The notes: generated from the letters alone by a model not told the origin. A DNA stretch of 64,000 bases from Bog-159 sp035499555 (GCA_035499555.1 DATJYO010000008.1:24601-88600), one strand, 5' to 3'; counted from the stretch's first letter, positions 9,048 to 18,670 are shown. A program made the numbers and translations.

Positions 9048-10625
9048 ATGCGCGCGCTGGTTTGCTTACTCCTCATCGGCTGCCCGCTGCCGGCTGCCGA
9101 AGCTGTCTTCAACGTGAAGGATTACGGCGCCACTGGACGCAAGTCGAGCGATGCCCGGCCCGCCATCCAGAAAGCCCTGGACGCGGCGGGCGGGGCGGGG
9201 GGCGGCACCGTCTACCTGCCGCCCGGCGCGTACACGTCCGGCACGCTGCATCTACGCAGCCACGTGCGCCTGTTGATCGATTCCGGCGCCACGTTGTACG
9301 CCTCCCTGGACAGCAAGGCCTTCGACAAAGCCGCGCTGCTCTACGGCGAGGGTGTCGATAACATCACCATCGAAGGTCGCGGCACGCTGGACGGCCAGGC
9401 GGAATACGTCTGGCAGCCCAACGGCGATTTCGACGATGCCTACATCCGCGAAAATATGCTGTTGGCCAAAGCGCTGGGCAAGCCCTTGATGCGATCGTTT
9501 CCCCAAGGATTCCCGAACGAGAAGATGTATCCGCACCTGGTGCTGCTGCTGCGCTGCAACGATGTGCGCATCGCCGGTTTGTCGTTTATCCGCTCGCGCA
9601 GTTGGACCATCAACCCCTACGCCTGCCGCCGCCTCACGATCGATGGCGTCTATATCCGGTCGAGCCTGAAGGACGCCGTCTGGGCCGACGGCATCGATCC
9701 CGATGGCTGCCAGGACGTGCGCATCGCCAATAGCACCATCGAGACCGGCGACGATGCCATTGTCTTTTATTCTTCCAACGGCTGGGGTCCGGCGCTGCCC
9801 TGTGAGAATATCACCGTGACCAACTGCCGCCTGTCTTCGGCCTCCAGCGCCATCAAGTTCTGCGACGGAAACATGAATTGCATCCGTCACGTGACCATCG
9901 ACAATACGGTGATCACGGATTCCAATCGCGGAATCGCCTTCATGGTCTTCGACGGCGGATATGTAAGCGATGTGGTGATCGCCAATCTTACGATTCAATG
10001 CCGCCGTCACGACTGGTTCTGGTGGGGCGACGGGGATCCCATCCATTTCAATATCAAGCGCCGCAGCGAAGTCGACGGGCACGCGCGCGCGAACGAACCG
10101 CCCGCCGGCTCCATCCGCAACGTGATCATCCAGAACGTGGTGGCCCACGGCATGGGATCATCCATGATCAACGGCCACCCCGATAGCTGGCTCGACGGGG
10201 TGACGCTGGACAATATCAAGCTGTTCGTTTCCAACGATCCCGAATCGCCCTTGCAGAAGACGGTAGAGGCGATGCAGATTCGCTGGGCGCGCAACCTGCG
10301 GCTGAAGAATGTCGAAATCGCATGGGAAAAGCCGGACTCGGAGAAGTGGCGCACACCGCTGCGTTTCGAGGATGTGCGCAATGTCGAACTGGACAACTTC
10401 AGCGGCCGTCCGGCCACGGCGGGGGCTCCGGCGATCGCGTTTTCCAACGTGGATGGCGCCACAGTCAGAGATTCGACGGCCGCGATCGGCACCGGCGTGT
10501 TCCTGGAATTGACCGGGACCGGCACGCGCGGCATTCGGCTGGTGAACAACGATCTCGAGGCGGCCCACACGCCTTATCGGCTGGGCACGGGTGTGCGGCC
10601 GGACGCAATCCGCGTTGTACCATAG
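9048..10625 (+). CDS. glycoside hydrolase family 28 / pectate-lyase-like beta-helix protein
   Basis: A 525-residue exported protein with a short signal peptide and the polygalacturonase opening FNVKDYGATGRKSSDARPAIQKALDAAG, GGGTVYLPPGAYTSGTLHL, then a right-handed beta-helix of repeated turns (DNITIEGRG, NDVRIAGLSF, RRLTIDGVYI, QDVRIANSTI). Of the GH28 active-site motifs, the second (GDDAIVF, about residue 236) is intact. The first is DGIDPDG instead of NTDG, and the usual GHG is replaced by SSASSAIKF, which still carries the downstream Lys. It is therefore a divergent member; a substrate other than pectin, or altered chemistry, is possible. It probably acts outside the cytoplasm on plant-type or other polysaccharide. 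Confidence 0.85.
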   Translation: MRALVCLLLIGCPLPAAEAVFNVKDYGATGRKSSDARPAIQKALDAAGGAGGGTVYLPPGAYTSGTLHLRSHVRLLIDSGATLYASLDSKAFDKAALLYGEGVDNITIEGRGTLDGQAEYVWQPNGDFDDAYIRENMLLAKALGKPLMRSFPQGFPNEKMYPHLVLLLRCNDVRIAGLSFIRSRSWTINPYACRRLTIDGVYIRSSLKDAVWADGIDPDGCQDVRIANSTIETGDDAIVFYSSNGWGPALPCENITVTNCRLSSASSAIKFCDGNMNCIRHVTIDNTVITDSNRGIAFMVFDGGYVSDVVIANLTIQCRRHDWFWWGDGDPIHFNIKRRSEVDGHARANEPPAGSIRNVIIQNVVAHGMGSSMINGHPDSWLDGVTLDNIKLFVSNDPESPLQKTVEAMQIRWARNLRLKNVEIAWEKPDSEKWRTPLRFEDVRNVELDNFSGRPATAGAPAIAFSNVDGATVRDSTAAIGTGVFLELTGTGTRGIRLVNNDLEAAHTPYRLGTGVRPDAIRVVP

Positions 10626-10630
10626 GCTTG

Positions 10631-10894
10631 ATGCCGCGATCAGACTGGTATTCCGACACCGATCCGCACGCGCTCGAAATTTTCCTGGAGTGTCAACGCC
10701 GCATGACCGCTTCGGAAAAAGTGCGCGGGATGCTGGAACTGAGCCAGATGGTGTTTGATACCGCGCGCCGCGAGATTCGTCGCCAGCATCCCGGCCTGAA
10801 CGAGCGTGAGGTCTTCCTGCGGACGGCTGCCCGTCACCTGGATCGCGACACGATGCAGCGGGTCTATGGCTGGGATCCGGGGCCCGGCGTGTGA
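10631..10894 (+). CDS. small protein paired with nucleotidyltransferase (possible antitoxin or accessory)
   Basis: An 87-residue soluble protein beginning MPRSDWYSDTDPHALEIF and ending YGWDPGPGV, helical and charged throughout (MTASEKVRGMLELSQMVFDTARREIRR). Its TGA overlaps the GTG start of the nucleotidyltransferase gene (GTGA), showing tight translational coupling. I recall similar small proteins beside nucleotidyltransferases of this type in other bacteria, which suggests a functional pair, perhaps a toxin-antitoxin or a two-part enzyme. The sequence itself has no DNA-binding motif that I recognise. The start at 10631 is 5 nt after the GH28 stop. Confidence 0.7.
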   Translation: MPRSDWYSDTDPHALEIFLECQRRMTASEKVRGMLELSQMVFDTARREIRRQHPGLNEREVFLRTAARHLDRDTMQRVYGWDPGPGV

Positions 10895-11463
10895 GTGGTC
10901 TGGCCCAGGCCTTTCGGCAGTTGGTCGAGGCTTTGGACCGCCGCGGTATCCCATATCTTGTCAGCGGTTCAATCGCCAGCGGCATTCACGGTATCTACCG
11001 GGCTTCATTAGATGTCGACCTGGTGGCCGGCCTCCAACCCGCACAGGTCGCTGAGTTCGTGCGCGAACTGGGCGGCGACTTTTATGCCGATCCGGAAGCC
11101 ATGCAAGACGCTTTACGCGCAGAGCGATCCTTTAACCTGATCCACTTCGCAACCAGCTATAAGTTCGATATCTTTCCGCTCCTCCGGGATCCCTACCAAC
11201 AGATGCAGTTTTCGCGCCGCGCAGTCAGGGAGATCGTGTTGGAAACTCAGACGCTGATAGTCCCCGTGGCCACCGCCGAAGACACCCTGCTGATGAAACT
11301 GGTCCGGTTCCGCTCCGGCGGCGAAGTGTCCGAGCGGCAATGGAACGACGTGCGCGGCATCGTTGCCGTGCAGGGCGGAAGTCTGGATCGCGAATATCTG
11401 ATTCGCTGGGCAGCCCATCTGAAGGTCTCCGACCTATTGGAAGAAGCACTGCGCGCGTCGTAG
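10891..11463 (+). CDS. nucleotidyltransferase-fold protein
   Basis: A 190-residue protein with the minimal nucleotidyltransferase core. GSIASGIHGIYRASLDVDLV (about residues 26-45) is the GS...D-x-D motif that binds the nucleotide and metals, and a later acidic position lies in SYKFDIFPL (about residue 92). AEDTLLMKLVRFRSGGEVSERQWNDVRGI is typical of this DUF6036/AbiEii-like branch. The start is GTG, overlapping the stop of the preceding small gene. The pair could be a toxin-antitoxin module in which the nucleotidyltransferase modifies tRNA or protein, but housekeeping use cannot be excluded. The gene is convergent with the kinase operon, with 2 nt between stops. Confidence 0.8.
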   Translation: MSGLAQAFRQLVEALDRRGIPYLVSGSIASGIHGIYRASLDVDLVAGLQPAQVAEFVRELGGDFYADPEAMQDALRAERSFNLIHFATSYKFDIFPLLRDPYQQMQFSRRAVREIVLETQTLIVPVATAEDTLLMKLVRFRSGGEVSERQWNDVRGIVAVQGGSLDREYLIRWAAHLKVSDLLEEALRAS

Positions 11464-11465
11464 GT

Positions 11466-14063
11466 TCATTTCCGGTAAGGCGCGGCCTTATCCGGGTGTC
11501 CCGACTCTTCGTAGAGACCAACCAACCCCTCACGCGCCTGCTGGAGCCAACTGACCGACGGAGTCGCCTGTTGGCTGATAATCCGGTAACCGGCCAGCAT
11601 GTGACTCTCCGCATCGCCATAGCGTTTCTCCATGAGCAGCACGCGCCCCAGTTTGAGTTCCGCGATCCCGATGTTCAAATGCCCGGGGGGCAGGATCTCC
11701 TTATAAGTGGCGATGGCCCGCTGTAATAACTGCTCGGCCCGTGGGAACTGCTTTTCCCGCGCATAGGCGGTGGCCAGGTTGCCCGATTCCAGCGCCACCG
11801 ATTGATGCCGGTCGCCGTAAACGGCACGATCGATTTCGAGCGCGCGGTGGAAACGGGCTTCCGCATCGGCAAATCTGCCGCGGCGCATCGCCAGCATGCC
11901 CAGTTCGTTGAGCGCTACCGCCACGCGCTGATGCACCGGCCCGTAGATGTGTTGTTGAATGGCCAGCGACTGTTGCAGCATGTCCTCGGCCTCGTCGTAG
12001 CGGCCTTCCATCACCAGAGCCTGGCCCAGATAGTTCAGGCTGGCTCCGGTCTCGGGGTGATCGTTCCCGTACCAGGAGCGATTGATCCCCAGCGCGCGCC
12101 GGTCGAAAGCTTCCGCTTCGGCGAAGTGGCCCAGGTTTGTTTGAATGGCTCCCAGGTTGATGAGATCGTCGGCGATCAGAGGATGGCGTCCGCCGTAGGT
12201 CCGTTCATGCATGGCCAGCACGCGCCGGTTTAATTCGTCCGAAACAGCATAATCGCCTTCGTAAAACCGGCAATTGGCTAACTCGGAGAGAGTAGCCGCC
12301 AGATCCGGGCCGGAGTCTTTCTGCCGGGACTCGATGCGCACGGCCTGCTCGAGCGTGCCGATGGCCGCCTTGTAGTCGCCGCGAACCTCCTGCACCTTTC
12401 CCAGAGCGGTCAGGGCCGTGGCCAGCGCCGGGTCGTCGGGCCGCAGAGTCCGCCGGCTCATGGCCAATCCCTGGCGCACCAGTTTCCCGGCTTCTTCCAG
12501 GCGGGCCTGCTCCATCCGCAACAATCCTAACGACCCGAGGCTCTCCGCAACCTCCGGATTCTCGGCGCCATAAATCGCCCGGCGGCGTTCCAATGCGAGT
12601 TGGAGCAGCGTATCGGCCTTATCCAGGCTGCCGAGTTTCTGATAGATACCGCCTAAAGTGGCATAGAGGTCGGCCTGCACCGCCGGCTCCCGGTCAAGCG
12701 CTCGCGCCTCCTGTACGCCCATATCGATCACCGTGCTGGCCCGCAGGCTGTCCGCCGGTCCCGCGGAACGATCGCCGCCGTCGAACAAATGCAGCATGAA
12801 CTGCTGGATTCGCTGCGCGCGCGCGGCCTGGGCCAGCGCGGCATTCTTCGCCATCGCCAGCCTCAAAGTGAAGAAGACCACCAACGCCATAATCGCGGCG
12901 AACGCTCCGGCGGTCGCGATCACGGAACGCTGGCGCCGCCGGACGAACTTGCCCAGCCGGTACCGGATGGAATCCGGCCGCGCCTCCAGCGGACCGCTTC
13001 TGAGAAAGTTGTCGATATCCCGGATCAGGGCTTCCACCGACCGGTATCGGCGCGCCACATCCTTGTGCATGGCCGTCAGACAAAGCACGTCCAGGTCTGC
13101 CCAAGCTTCCCGGCCGGCAGCCAGCACCCGGGCCGCCGAGGGTTTTTCCGGTTCTCTCTCGACGATCAGGCGTTCCGCCTGCGCCGGAGTGCAAGTCGAG
13201 AGATCGAACGGCAGCCGCCCGGCCAGAAGCTCGTACAGGATAACCCCGAGCGAATAAACATCCGTGTAAACACCAGGGCGCTCGCCGCGTATCTGTTCCG
13301 GCGCCGCGTACGCGGGCGTCATCATCCGCAACCCCGTGATCGTCTGATCGGTCTCCTCCAAGCGGTCCAGTTGCTTGGCGATCCCGAAGTCCAGCAGCTT
13401 CACGGAGCCGTTATCGCTCACCAGGACATTGGAAGGCTTCAGGTCCCGGTGAATGATGGCTTGTCCGTGCGCGTACTCGACGGCCTCGCAGACCCGGCGG
13501 AACAGCCGGAGCCGCTCCTCGATCGAGCAGTTGCGCTGCCGGCAATACTCCGTCAACGGCACGCCTTTGACGACATACTCCATGGCGAACCAGGGAGTGC
13601 CGTCCGGCAGCGTATCCGCATCGTAAAGACGCGCGATAGCCGGATGGTTGAGTTGGGCCAAGGTACGCTGTTCGCTACGGAACCGTTGCCGGCGCGCCGG
13701 CGAGAGCCAGGCGTCGCGCAACAGCTTGATCGCCACCAGGCTGCCCAGGTCGTCGCGTTGGGCCAGGTACACTACCCCCATGCCGCCCTCGCCGATCAGG
13801 TCCCGGATGCGGTAGGGAGCGAAATCCCGCTGCAGAAACGCGGGCGCCGCCGCCGCGCCCGTCACCTCTTGCGCGGCCTCGGCCAAACCGCGTTCCAACA
13901 GAGAACCGCCGCGGGCGTCCTCTTCCAACATTGCCGTCACATCGCGCAGAAGTATGCGGTCCCCGCTACACGCGGACTCCAGAAAAGCGCTTCGCTCGGA
14001 CGGCGGCAGGTCGGCAGCCGCATGAAAAATCGTCTGGATCCGTTCCCAGCGGTCGTCTTCCAT
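11466..14063 (-). CDS. membrane Ser/Thr protein kinase with C-terminal TPR domain
   Basis: An 865-residue receptor-type kinase. Residues 1-80 form an N-terminal helical region (WERIQTIFHAAADLPPSERSAFL) common to acidobacterial and planctomycete kinases. The Hanks-type kinase domain spans about 83-350: glycine loop GEGGMGVVY, Lys113, HRDLKPSN (catalytic Asp207), DFG at 225-227 and APEQ at 254-257. One transmembrane helix (about 380-403) is followed by about 450 residues of TPR repeats, likely outside the cytoplasm. The gene lies 12 nt downstream of an ECF sigma factor gene on the same strand, the standard arrangement in which the kinase and sigma factor work in one signalling pathway. Autophosphorylation and targets are not deducible here. 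Confidence 0.93.
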   Translation of the reverse strand: MEDDRWERIQTIFHAAADLPPSERSAFLESACSGDRILLRDVTAMLEEDARGGSLLERGLAEAAQEVTGAAAAPAFLQRDFAPYRIRDLIGEGGMGVVYLAQRDDLGSLVAIKLLRDAWLSPARRQRFRSEQRTLAQLNHPAIARLYDADTLPDGTPWFAMEYVVKGVPLTEYCRQRNCSIEERLRLFRRVCEAVEYAHGQAIIHRDLKPSNVLVSDNGSVKLLDFGIAKQLDRLEETDQTITGLRMMTPAYAAPEQIRGERPGVYTDVYSLGVILYELLAGRLPFDLSTCTPAQAERLIVEREPEKPSAARVLAAGREAWADLDVLCLTAMHKDVARRYRSVEALIRDIDNFLRSGPLEARPDSIRYRLGKFVRRRQRSVIATAGAFAAIMALVVFFTLRLAMAKNAALAQAARAQRIQQFMLHLFDGGDRSAGPADSLRASTVIDMGVQEARALDREPAVQADLYATLGGIYQKLGSLDKADTLLQLALERRRAIYGAENPEVAESLGSLGLLRMEQARLEEAGKLVRQGLAMSRRTLRPDDPALATALTALGKVQEVRGDYKAAIGTLEQAVRIESRQKDSGPDLAATLSELANCRFYEGDYAVSDELNRRVLAMHERTYGGRHPLIADDLINLGAIQTNLGHFAEAEAFDRRALGINRSWYGNDHPETGASLNYLGQALVMEGRYDEAEDMLQQSLAIQQHIYGPVHQRVAVALNELGMLAMRRGRFADAEARFHRALEIDRAVYGDRHQSVALESGNLATAYAREKQFPRAEQLLQRAIATYKEILPPGHLNIGIAELKLGRVLLMEKRYGDAESHMLAGYRIISQQATPSVSWLQQAREGLVGLYEESGHPDKAAPYRK

Positions 14064-14075
14064 GGGCGCCTGCCG

Positions 14076-14657
14076 TCAGCTTGCCCGGCGGAGTTGGTGC
14101 GCCAGCCACGCCTTGGCCGCCCGCCAGTCGCGCATCACGGTGGCTTCGGAGATGTTGAGCAATTCGGCAGTCTCCGTCACGTCCAGGCCGCCGAAGAATC
14201 GCGTCTCCACCATGGTGGCCTGTCGTGGATTCATGCGCGCCAGATCTTCCAGGGCGGTGTCTAGCGCCAGCAGTTCGTCGCTACCGGCGGCCTGTTCCAT
14301 CGACTCGTCAAAGGCGACCATCGGCATCTCCCCTTCGCCTCCGCGTTTGGTGGCGTTTCGCCGGCGCGCTGCCTCCACCAGAAACTGTCGCATGGCGCGG
14401 GCCGCGATCCGCTTGAAATGCAGCCGGGACGTGGTGGCCACCTGCGCCGAATTAGCCATCTTGAGCCAGGCTTCGTGTACCAGGGTGGTCGGGCTCAGCG
14501 TGGCCTTGGGATCGCCGCGCTTGACGGTGGACGCCAGGCGCCGCAATTCCTCGTAGGTGAGGCTGAAAAGCTGGTCCATGGCGCGGCGCTCGTCCGGAGT
14601 GACATCCGAATCGACCGGCTCAAATCCACGTGCCCCAGAAATATTTCGAACACGCAT
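14076..14657 (-). CDS. ECF-type RNA polymerase sigma factor (SigE-like, kinase-linked)
   Basis: A 193-residue sigma factor with region 2 (MDQLFSLTYEELRRLASTVKRG ... TLVHEAWLKMANS, SRLHFKRIAARAMRQFLVEAARRR) and region 4 helix-turn-helix (RQATMVETRFFGGLDVTETAELLNISEATVMRDWRAAKAWL). Members of this branch regularly sit beside Ser/Thr kinases, as here, instead of beside a classic anti-sigma factor. The start at 14657 (MRVRNIS) is preferred; the longer frame upstream has no sigma-like sequence. An alternative start is the internal ATG of MDQLFS. Two divergently transcribed exported-protein genes begin 156 nt away and are candidate targets. Confidence 0.92.
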   Translation of the reverse strand: MRVRNISGARGFEPVDSDVTPDERRAMDQLFSLTYEELRRLASTVKRGDPKATLSPTTLVHEAWLKMANSAQVATTSRLHFKRIAARAMRQFLVEAARRRNATKRGGEGEMPMVAFDESMEQAAGSDELLALDTALEDLARMNPRQATMVETRFFGGLDVTETAELLNISEATVMRDWRAAKAWLAHQLRRAS

Positions 14658-14813
14658 GACAGTTTTCTGCCGGGGTTTGCGTAATGTGTAGTAGACACCA
14701 GTCTGACTCTGGCTCTGAGAGCACCGGCTTTTCTGGGATGCTACCACCTCTGTGCCGCCGGTGCAAGTACTGGGCGTCCTGTGTTTTAGCATTTGTAGCA
14801 AGAGGAGATAACG

Positions 14814-15263
14814 ATGCTGTTTATCAGACGTTCCATCGTGGCAATGGCCGCCGTGACCCTCGCCGCAACGGTAGCGCCCGCCAAGGATGGCCGGGATTTT
14901 GCCGGATTCTACAGCCTCACCCACGCGACCGCGGAAGGCGATTCGGTCCGCGTTACCGTCACCATGCAGCTCTTCAATTACAGCGGCGCGGACCTGGACC
15001 AGGCCAGCGTGGCCCTTCGCCCTGCCCCACCCACAACGGGCGCCTATGGAACCTACTCGCCGATCGAGCAATGGCGCGATGGCACTGACGTGAAGATTGT
15101 GATGCACCTCACTGTTCCCCAGGCCGAATATCAGCGATGGGATAGGCGCCAGCCGTTCGTGCTGGTCCTGAATCGCGACCAACAGGGCAGGGAACGGGAG
15201 CGCACGGTGCAGGTGAGCCGACGGCCTGCGATCCCGCTCGACGACAGCTCCGCTACCCAGTAA
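14814..15263 (+). CDS. small exported beta-rich protein, function unknown
   Basis: A 149-residue protein with a signal peptide (RRSIVAMAAVTLAATVAPA). The mature part has alternating hydrophobic stretches (DSVRVTVTMQLFNYSGADL, TDVKIVMHLTVP) typical of an immunoglobulin-like beta sandwich. A strong ribosome binding site (GAGGAGA) precedes the ATG. It is followed after 18 nt by the 1125-residue NHL protein, so the two are likely co-expressed. No family was recognised. Because it is divergent from the ECF sigma gene, it may belong to that sigma factor's regulon (inference). Confidence 0.75.
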   Translation: MLFIRRSIVAMAAVTLAATVAPAKDGRDFAGFYSLTHATAEGDSVRVTVTMQLFNYSGADLDQASVALRPAPPTTGAYGTYSPIEQWRDGTDVKIVMHLTVPQAEYQRWDRRQPFVLVLNRDQQGRERERTVQVSRRPAIPLDDSSATQ

Positions 15264-15281
15264 ATCAAAAAGGAGAATCAT

Positions 15282-18200
15282 ATGCGCCGCACTCTTATTA
15301 CACTTGGGTTAATCGCGATTACGCTGCCCGCCTGGGCTCAGCAGGACTGGATAACTACGTTTATCGGTGGCGGTCCCAATGACATACCTGCCACTCAGGC
15401 CGATATCAACGATCCTACCCAGGTTACCCTAGATAGCGCCGGGAATTACTACATTGCGGCGTGCGCCGCCAACCGCGTGTACAAGGTGGACACCACGGGA
15501 ACCGTCTTTGTGGTGGCGGGTCTGGGGCCCCCGGGCTATGCCGGTGACGGAGTTCCGGGCGGGGCGGGCAACGCGCTTTTGAACTGTCCTTCTGGCGTTG
15601 CTGTAGACAGCGCCGGTAACGTTTACATTGCCGAGTACTACAATTACACGATTCGCAAGGTAGATACCGGCGGAACCATCACCACTATCGCCGGTGTTCA
15701 GGGCGCTTGTGGCTATAACGGCGATGGCAGCCCGGCCACGAACTTCGAGGTCTGCCATCCAGATGGAATCGTGGTGGACAATTCCGGAAACCTCTACATC
15801 GCCGATACCGGTAACAACCGGGTGCGAAAGCTGGTTCTTTCCACCAAGACCATCAGTACCTATGCGGGTACAGGTGTGGGTGGATACAACAACGATAACA
15901 TCGCGGCCACCGCTGCCGAGCTGAACCAGCCAAACGGTCTGGCGCTTGATACCGCGGCTAACCTATACATTGCCGACACCAATAACTACCGCATCCGGCT
16001 GGTTACTAAGTCCACGGGAATCATCACCACAATTGCGGGCACCGGTACGGCCGGCTTTTCCGGCGATGGGAACGCCGCCACGTCCGCCCAAATCAACCGT
16101 GTCTACACGGGCATTGCTGTAAATGGCGCCGGCACTACGGTGACGATATGCGACAACGGCAATGTGCGCGTCCGTCAGTTCACCGTTTCGGGAAACCCGA
16201 ACACCGGCAACATTAATACCATAGCCGGCACGGGCGGTACGGGATTCAGCGGCGACGGCGCCGCGGCTACCAGTGCCACCTTCAACAACCTGACGGGCGT
16301 GGCCGTGACGCCTACCGGTTCCATTTACGTGAGCGATCGTAACAACGACCGCATCCGGCAATTCACCGTTAGCGGCATCATCAATACGGTCGCCGGAAAC
16401 GGCAAGAACGCCCCTACGCTGATAAGCACTCAAGGCGTTCCGCCACAAGGTGTGGTTTTCAACTACCCCTTTGGCATTCTGGAAGATCCGTCCGGCAACG
16501 TATTTGTGAACGACTCCAACAACTATATGGTTCGGGAACTGGTGGCGGCGACGGACCTGGTGGACTTCTTTGCCGGCAACGGCACGCGCGGCAGTACCGG
16601 TAATGGCGGCCCGGCCACTGCGGCCGAGCTCAATCTGAACTACGGAGTCGCACGCGACAGCGCCGGTAACATTTACATCGCCGACAGCAGCAACTGCGTG
16701 GTCCGGGAAGTAGCCGCCAGTACGGGAAACATCAGCATTTTCGCGGGTAAAAGCATCTGCGGGTACTCCGGCGATGGCGGGCCGGCGACCAGCGCGGAAC
16801 TTTACAACCCGTACGGCGTATACGTGGACAGCGCCAACAACGTCTACATCGCCGACTCGTCCAATCACATTATTCGCATGGTGAACGCCAGCGGCACCAT
16901 CTCCACCGTAGCCGGAACGCCGGACAAGGCCGGTTACCTCGGGGACGGCGATCCGGCGACGGCCGCTTACTTGAACACGCCGTATGCGATCGGCAAGGAC
17001 GGCGCCGGCAACCTGTACATCGCGGACACCGACAATTGCGTGATTCGCGAGGTCGACACGGCCGGGATCATCCACACGGTGGCGGGGATTCCGCGGACCT
17101 GCGGCTACACCGGCGATGGGGTGGCCAATCAGGAACGACTGAATTATCCCCAAGGACTTCTGACCGATTCCAACGGCAACCTCTTTATCGGCGATACCAA
17201 CAATCACATGGCCCGCTGGGTCGATCCCTCCGGCAACCTGACGACCATCGCGGGGACCGGCGGCGCCGGGCTGAACTGCGATGCCTGTTATGCAACTCTG
17301 TCCGAGCTTTATTATCCGGCGGGCATCGCCCGCGATGCTGCGGGCGACATCCTGATCGTGGATCAGTACAATTTCCGCGTTCGCCAGGTCTCGGCTTTCC
17401 CGGCGGCGGGAGTCTCTGCCACCAGCCTGGCGTTCGGCCTGGTGACAGTCGGGGCTACCAGTGCGCCACAGCTCCTGACCGTAAGCGCGCTGGGACCGCT
17501 CACTATCGGCAGCATCACCACCACCGCCAACTTCAGTGAGTCGGACAATTGCGGCACTTCGCTGGCCAATGGAAAGACCTGCACCGTGTACGTCACCTTC
17601 AAGCCGAATGCCGGCGGACCCGCCACCGGGACGCTGACCATTTCCGACAACGGCTTCTTCAGCTCCAGCACGACGGTGAGCCTGTCGGGTACCGGCAGTG
17701 CGCTGGCTATCACCGGCGGACCGCTGGTCTTCGGTAATCAGGCCGTGAAGACCAGTAGCGCTGCTAAGAGTGTGACCATTACGAATAAGGGCTCCGCCGG
17801 CGTGACTATGAAAGGATACACGGTCAACGAGTCCACCGACTTCGCCATCTCCGCCAATACCTGCCCCGCGGTCGGCAGCCAGTTGGCAGCCGGGGCTAAT
17901 TGCAAGATCAGCGTTACCTTTACTCCCCAGACGACCGGAGCCAAGAAGGGAGCCCTGGTGATCGCGGACACCGACCCCAGCAGCCCGCAGGTTGTGGGCA
18001 TCACGGGCACCGGCACCAGTAAAGTAGTGTTCAGCCCGACTTCGCTCACGTTCGCGGCGCAGGCCATCGGCACGACCAGCAAGCAAACCCGAATCACGCT
18101 GACCAACAATACCGGCGTTAAACTGACGCTCGGTAATCCGGCTCTCTCGTTCACCGGGCCGTTCGCCAGCGCGCATGCCACCACTTGCACCAACGGATTG

Positions 18201-18659
18201 CCCATTGCCGCGGCCGGCACGTGCGCAATCTTCGTCACGTTTACGCCGGCTGCCGTCGGTACGGTCACCGGTAGCGTCAGCGTTACCGACAGCGACGCGT
18301 CCAGCCCGCAAACCGTCTCCCTGGCCGGAGTGGGCACGGGCGTCGAGTTCACGCCATCGTCGGTAAGCTTCGGCACGTCGAACGTCGGAGTCCGCGTGCA
18401 GTCCACCGTCACGATCACCAACGTGAGCGGCGCGCCCATTACGTTCACCGCGTGGACCATCACAGGCGCCAACGCGGCGGATTTCACTACCAACCTGGCG
18501 GATCCGCCTTGCGGCGGGACGCTGGCGTCCGGTGGCGTCTGTACCTTTACCGCATACTTTACGCCGTCCATCGTCGGCGCGGAGTCGGGGACCCTAAACG
18601 TGTACGACAACAGTCCCGGCAGCCCGCAGACGCTGGCCTTAAGCGGGACCGGTCAGTAA
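15282..18659 (+). CDS. large exported NHL-repeat protein with choice-of-anchor-D (ASPM/SPD2/Hydin-like) domains
   Basis: A 1125-residue exported protein with a signal peptide (LITLGLIAITLPAWAQQ). Residues about 25-705 contain roughly a dozen NHL beta-propeller repeats with the recurring pattern AGNxYIADxxNxxIRxV followed by GTIxTIAG and GYSGDGGPAT. Residues about 710-1125 contain four Ig-like choice-of-anchor-D domains, each with a (F)G-V-G-(T)-S core, a Cys pair (NCGTSLANGKTC, TCPAVGSQLAAGANC) and a SPQTVSLSGTGT-type end. The recurring repeats produce long false frames on the minus strand. The role is probably surface or extracellular binding; propeller ligands are unknown. A good ribosome binding site (AAAGGAGAA) precedes the ATG. 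Confidence 0.92.
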   Translation: MRRTLITLGLIAITLPAWAQQDWITTFIGGGPNDIPATQADINDPTQVTLDSAGNYYIAACAANRVYKVDTTGTVFVVAGLGPPGYAGDGVPGGAGNALLNCPSGVAVDSAGNVYIAEYYNYTIRKVDTGGTITTIAGVQGACGYNGDGSPATNFEVCHPDGIVVDNSGNLYIADTGNNRVRKLVLSTKTISTYAGTGVGGYNNDNIAATAAELNQPNGLALDTAANLYIADTNNYRIRLVTKSTGIITTIAGTGTAGFSGDGNAATSAQINRVYTGIAVNGAGTTVTICDNGNVRVRQFTVSGNPNTGNINTIAGTGGTGFSGDGAAATSATFNNLTGVAVTPTGSIYVSDRNNDRIRQFTVSGIINTVAGNGKNAPTLISTQGVPPQGVVFNYPFGILEDPSGNVFVNDSNNYMVRELVAATDLVDFFAGNGTRGSTGNGGPATAAELNLNYGVARDSAGNIYIADSSNCVVREVAASTGNISIFAGKSICGYSGDGGPATSAELYNPYGVYVDSANNVYIADSSNHIIRMVNASGTISTVAGTPDKAGYLGDGDPATAAYLNTPYAIGKDGAGNLYIADTDNCVIREVDTAGIIHTVAGIPRTCGYTGDGVANQERLNYPQGLLTDSNGNLFIGDTNNHMARWVDPSGNLTTIAGTGGAGLNCDACYATLSELYYPAGIARDAAGDILIVDQYNFRVRQVSAFPAAGVSATSLAFGLVTVGATSAPQLLTVSALGPLTIGSITTTANFSESDNCGTSLANGKTCTVYVTFKPNAGGPATGTLTISDNGFFSSSTTVSLSGTGSALAITGGPLVFGNQAVKTSSAAKSVTITNKGSAGVTMKGYTVNESTDFAISANTCPAVGSQLAAGANCKISVTFTPQTTGAKKGALVIADTDPSSPQVVGITGTGTSKVVFSPTSLTFAAQAIGTTSKQTRITLTNNTGVKLTLGNPALSFTGPFASAHATTCTNGLPIAAAGTCAIFVTFTPAAVGTVTGSVSVTDSDASSPQTVSLAGVGTGVEFTPSSVSFGTSNVGVRVQSTVTITNVSGAPITFTAWTITGANAADFTTNLADPPCGGTLASGGVCTFTAYFTPSIVGAESGTLNVYDNSPGSPQTLALSGTGQ

Positions 18660-18670
18660 ACCGCAACCCC

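Noticed and set aside
15963..18311. 782-codon minus-strand frame opposite the NHL gene
   Set aside because: Reflects repeat composition of the NHL/anchor-D gene on the other strand; no recognisable domain.
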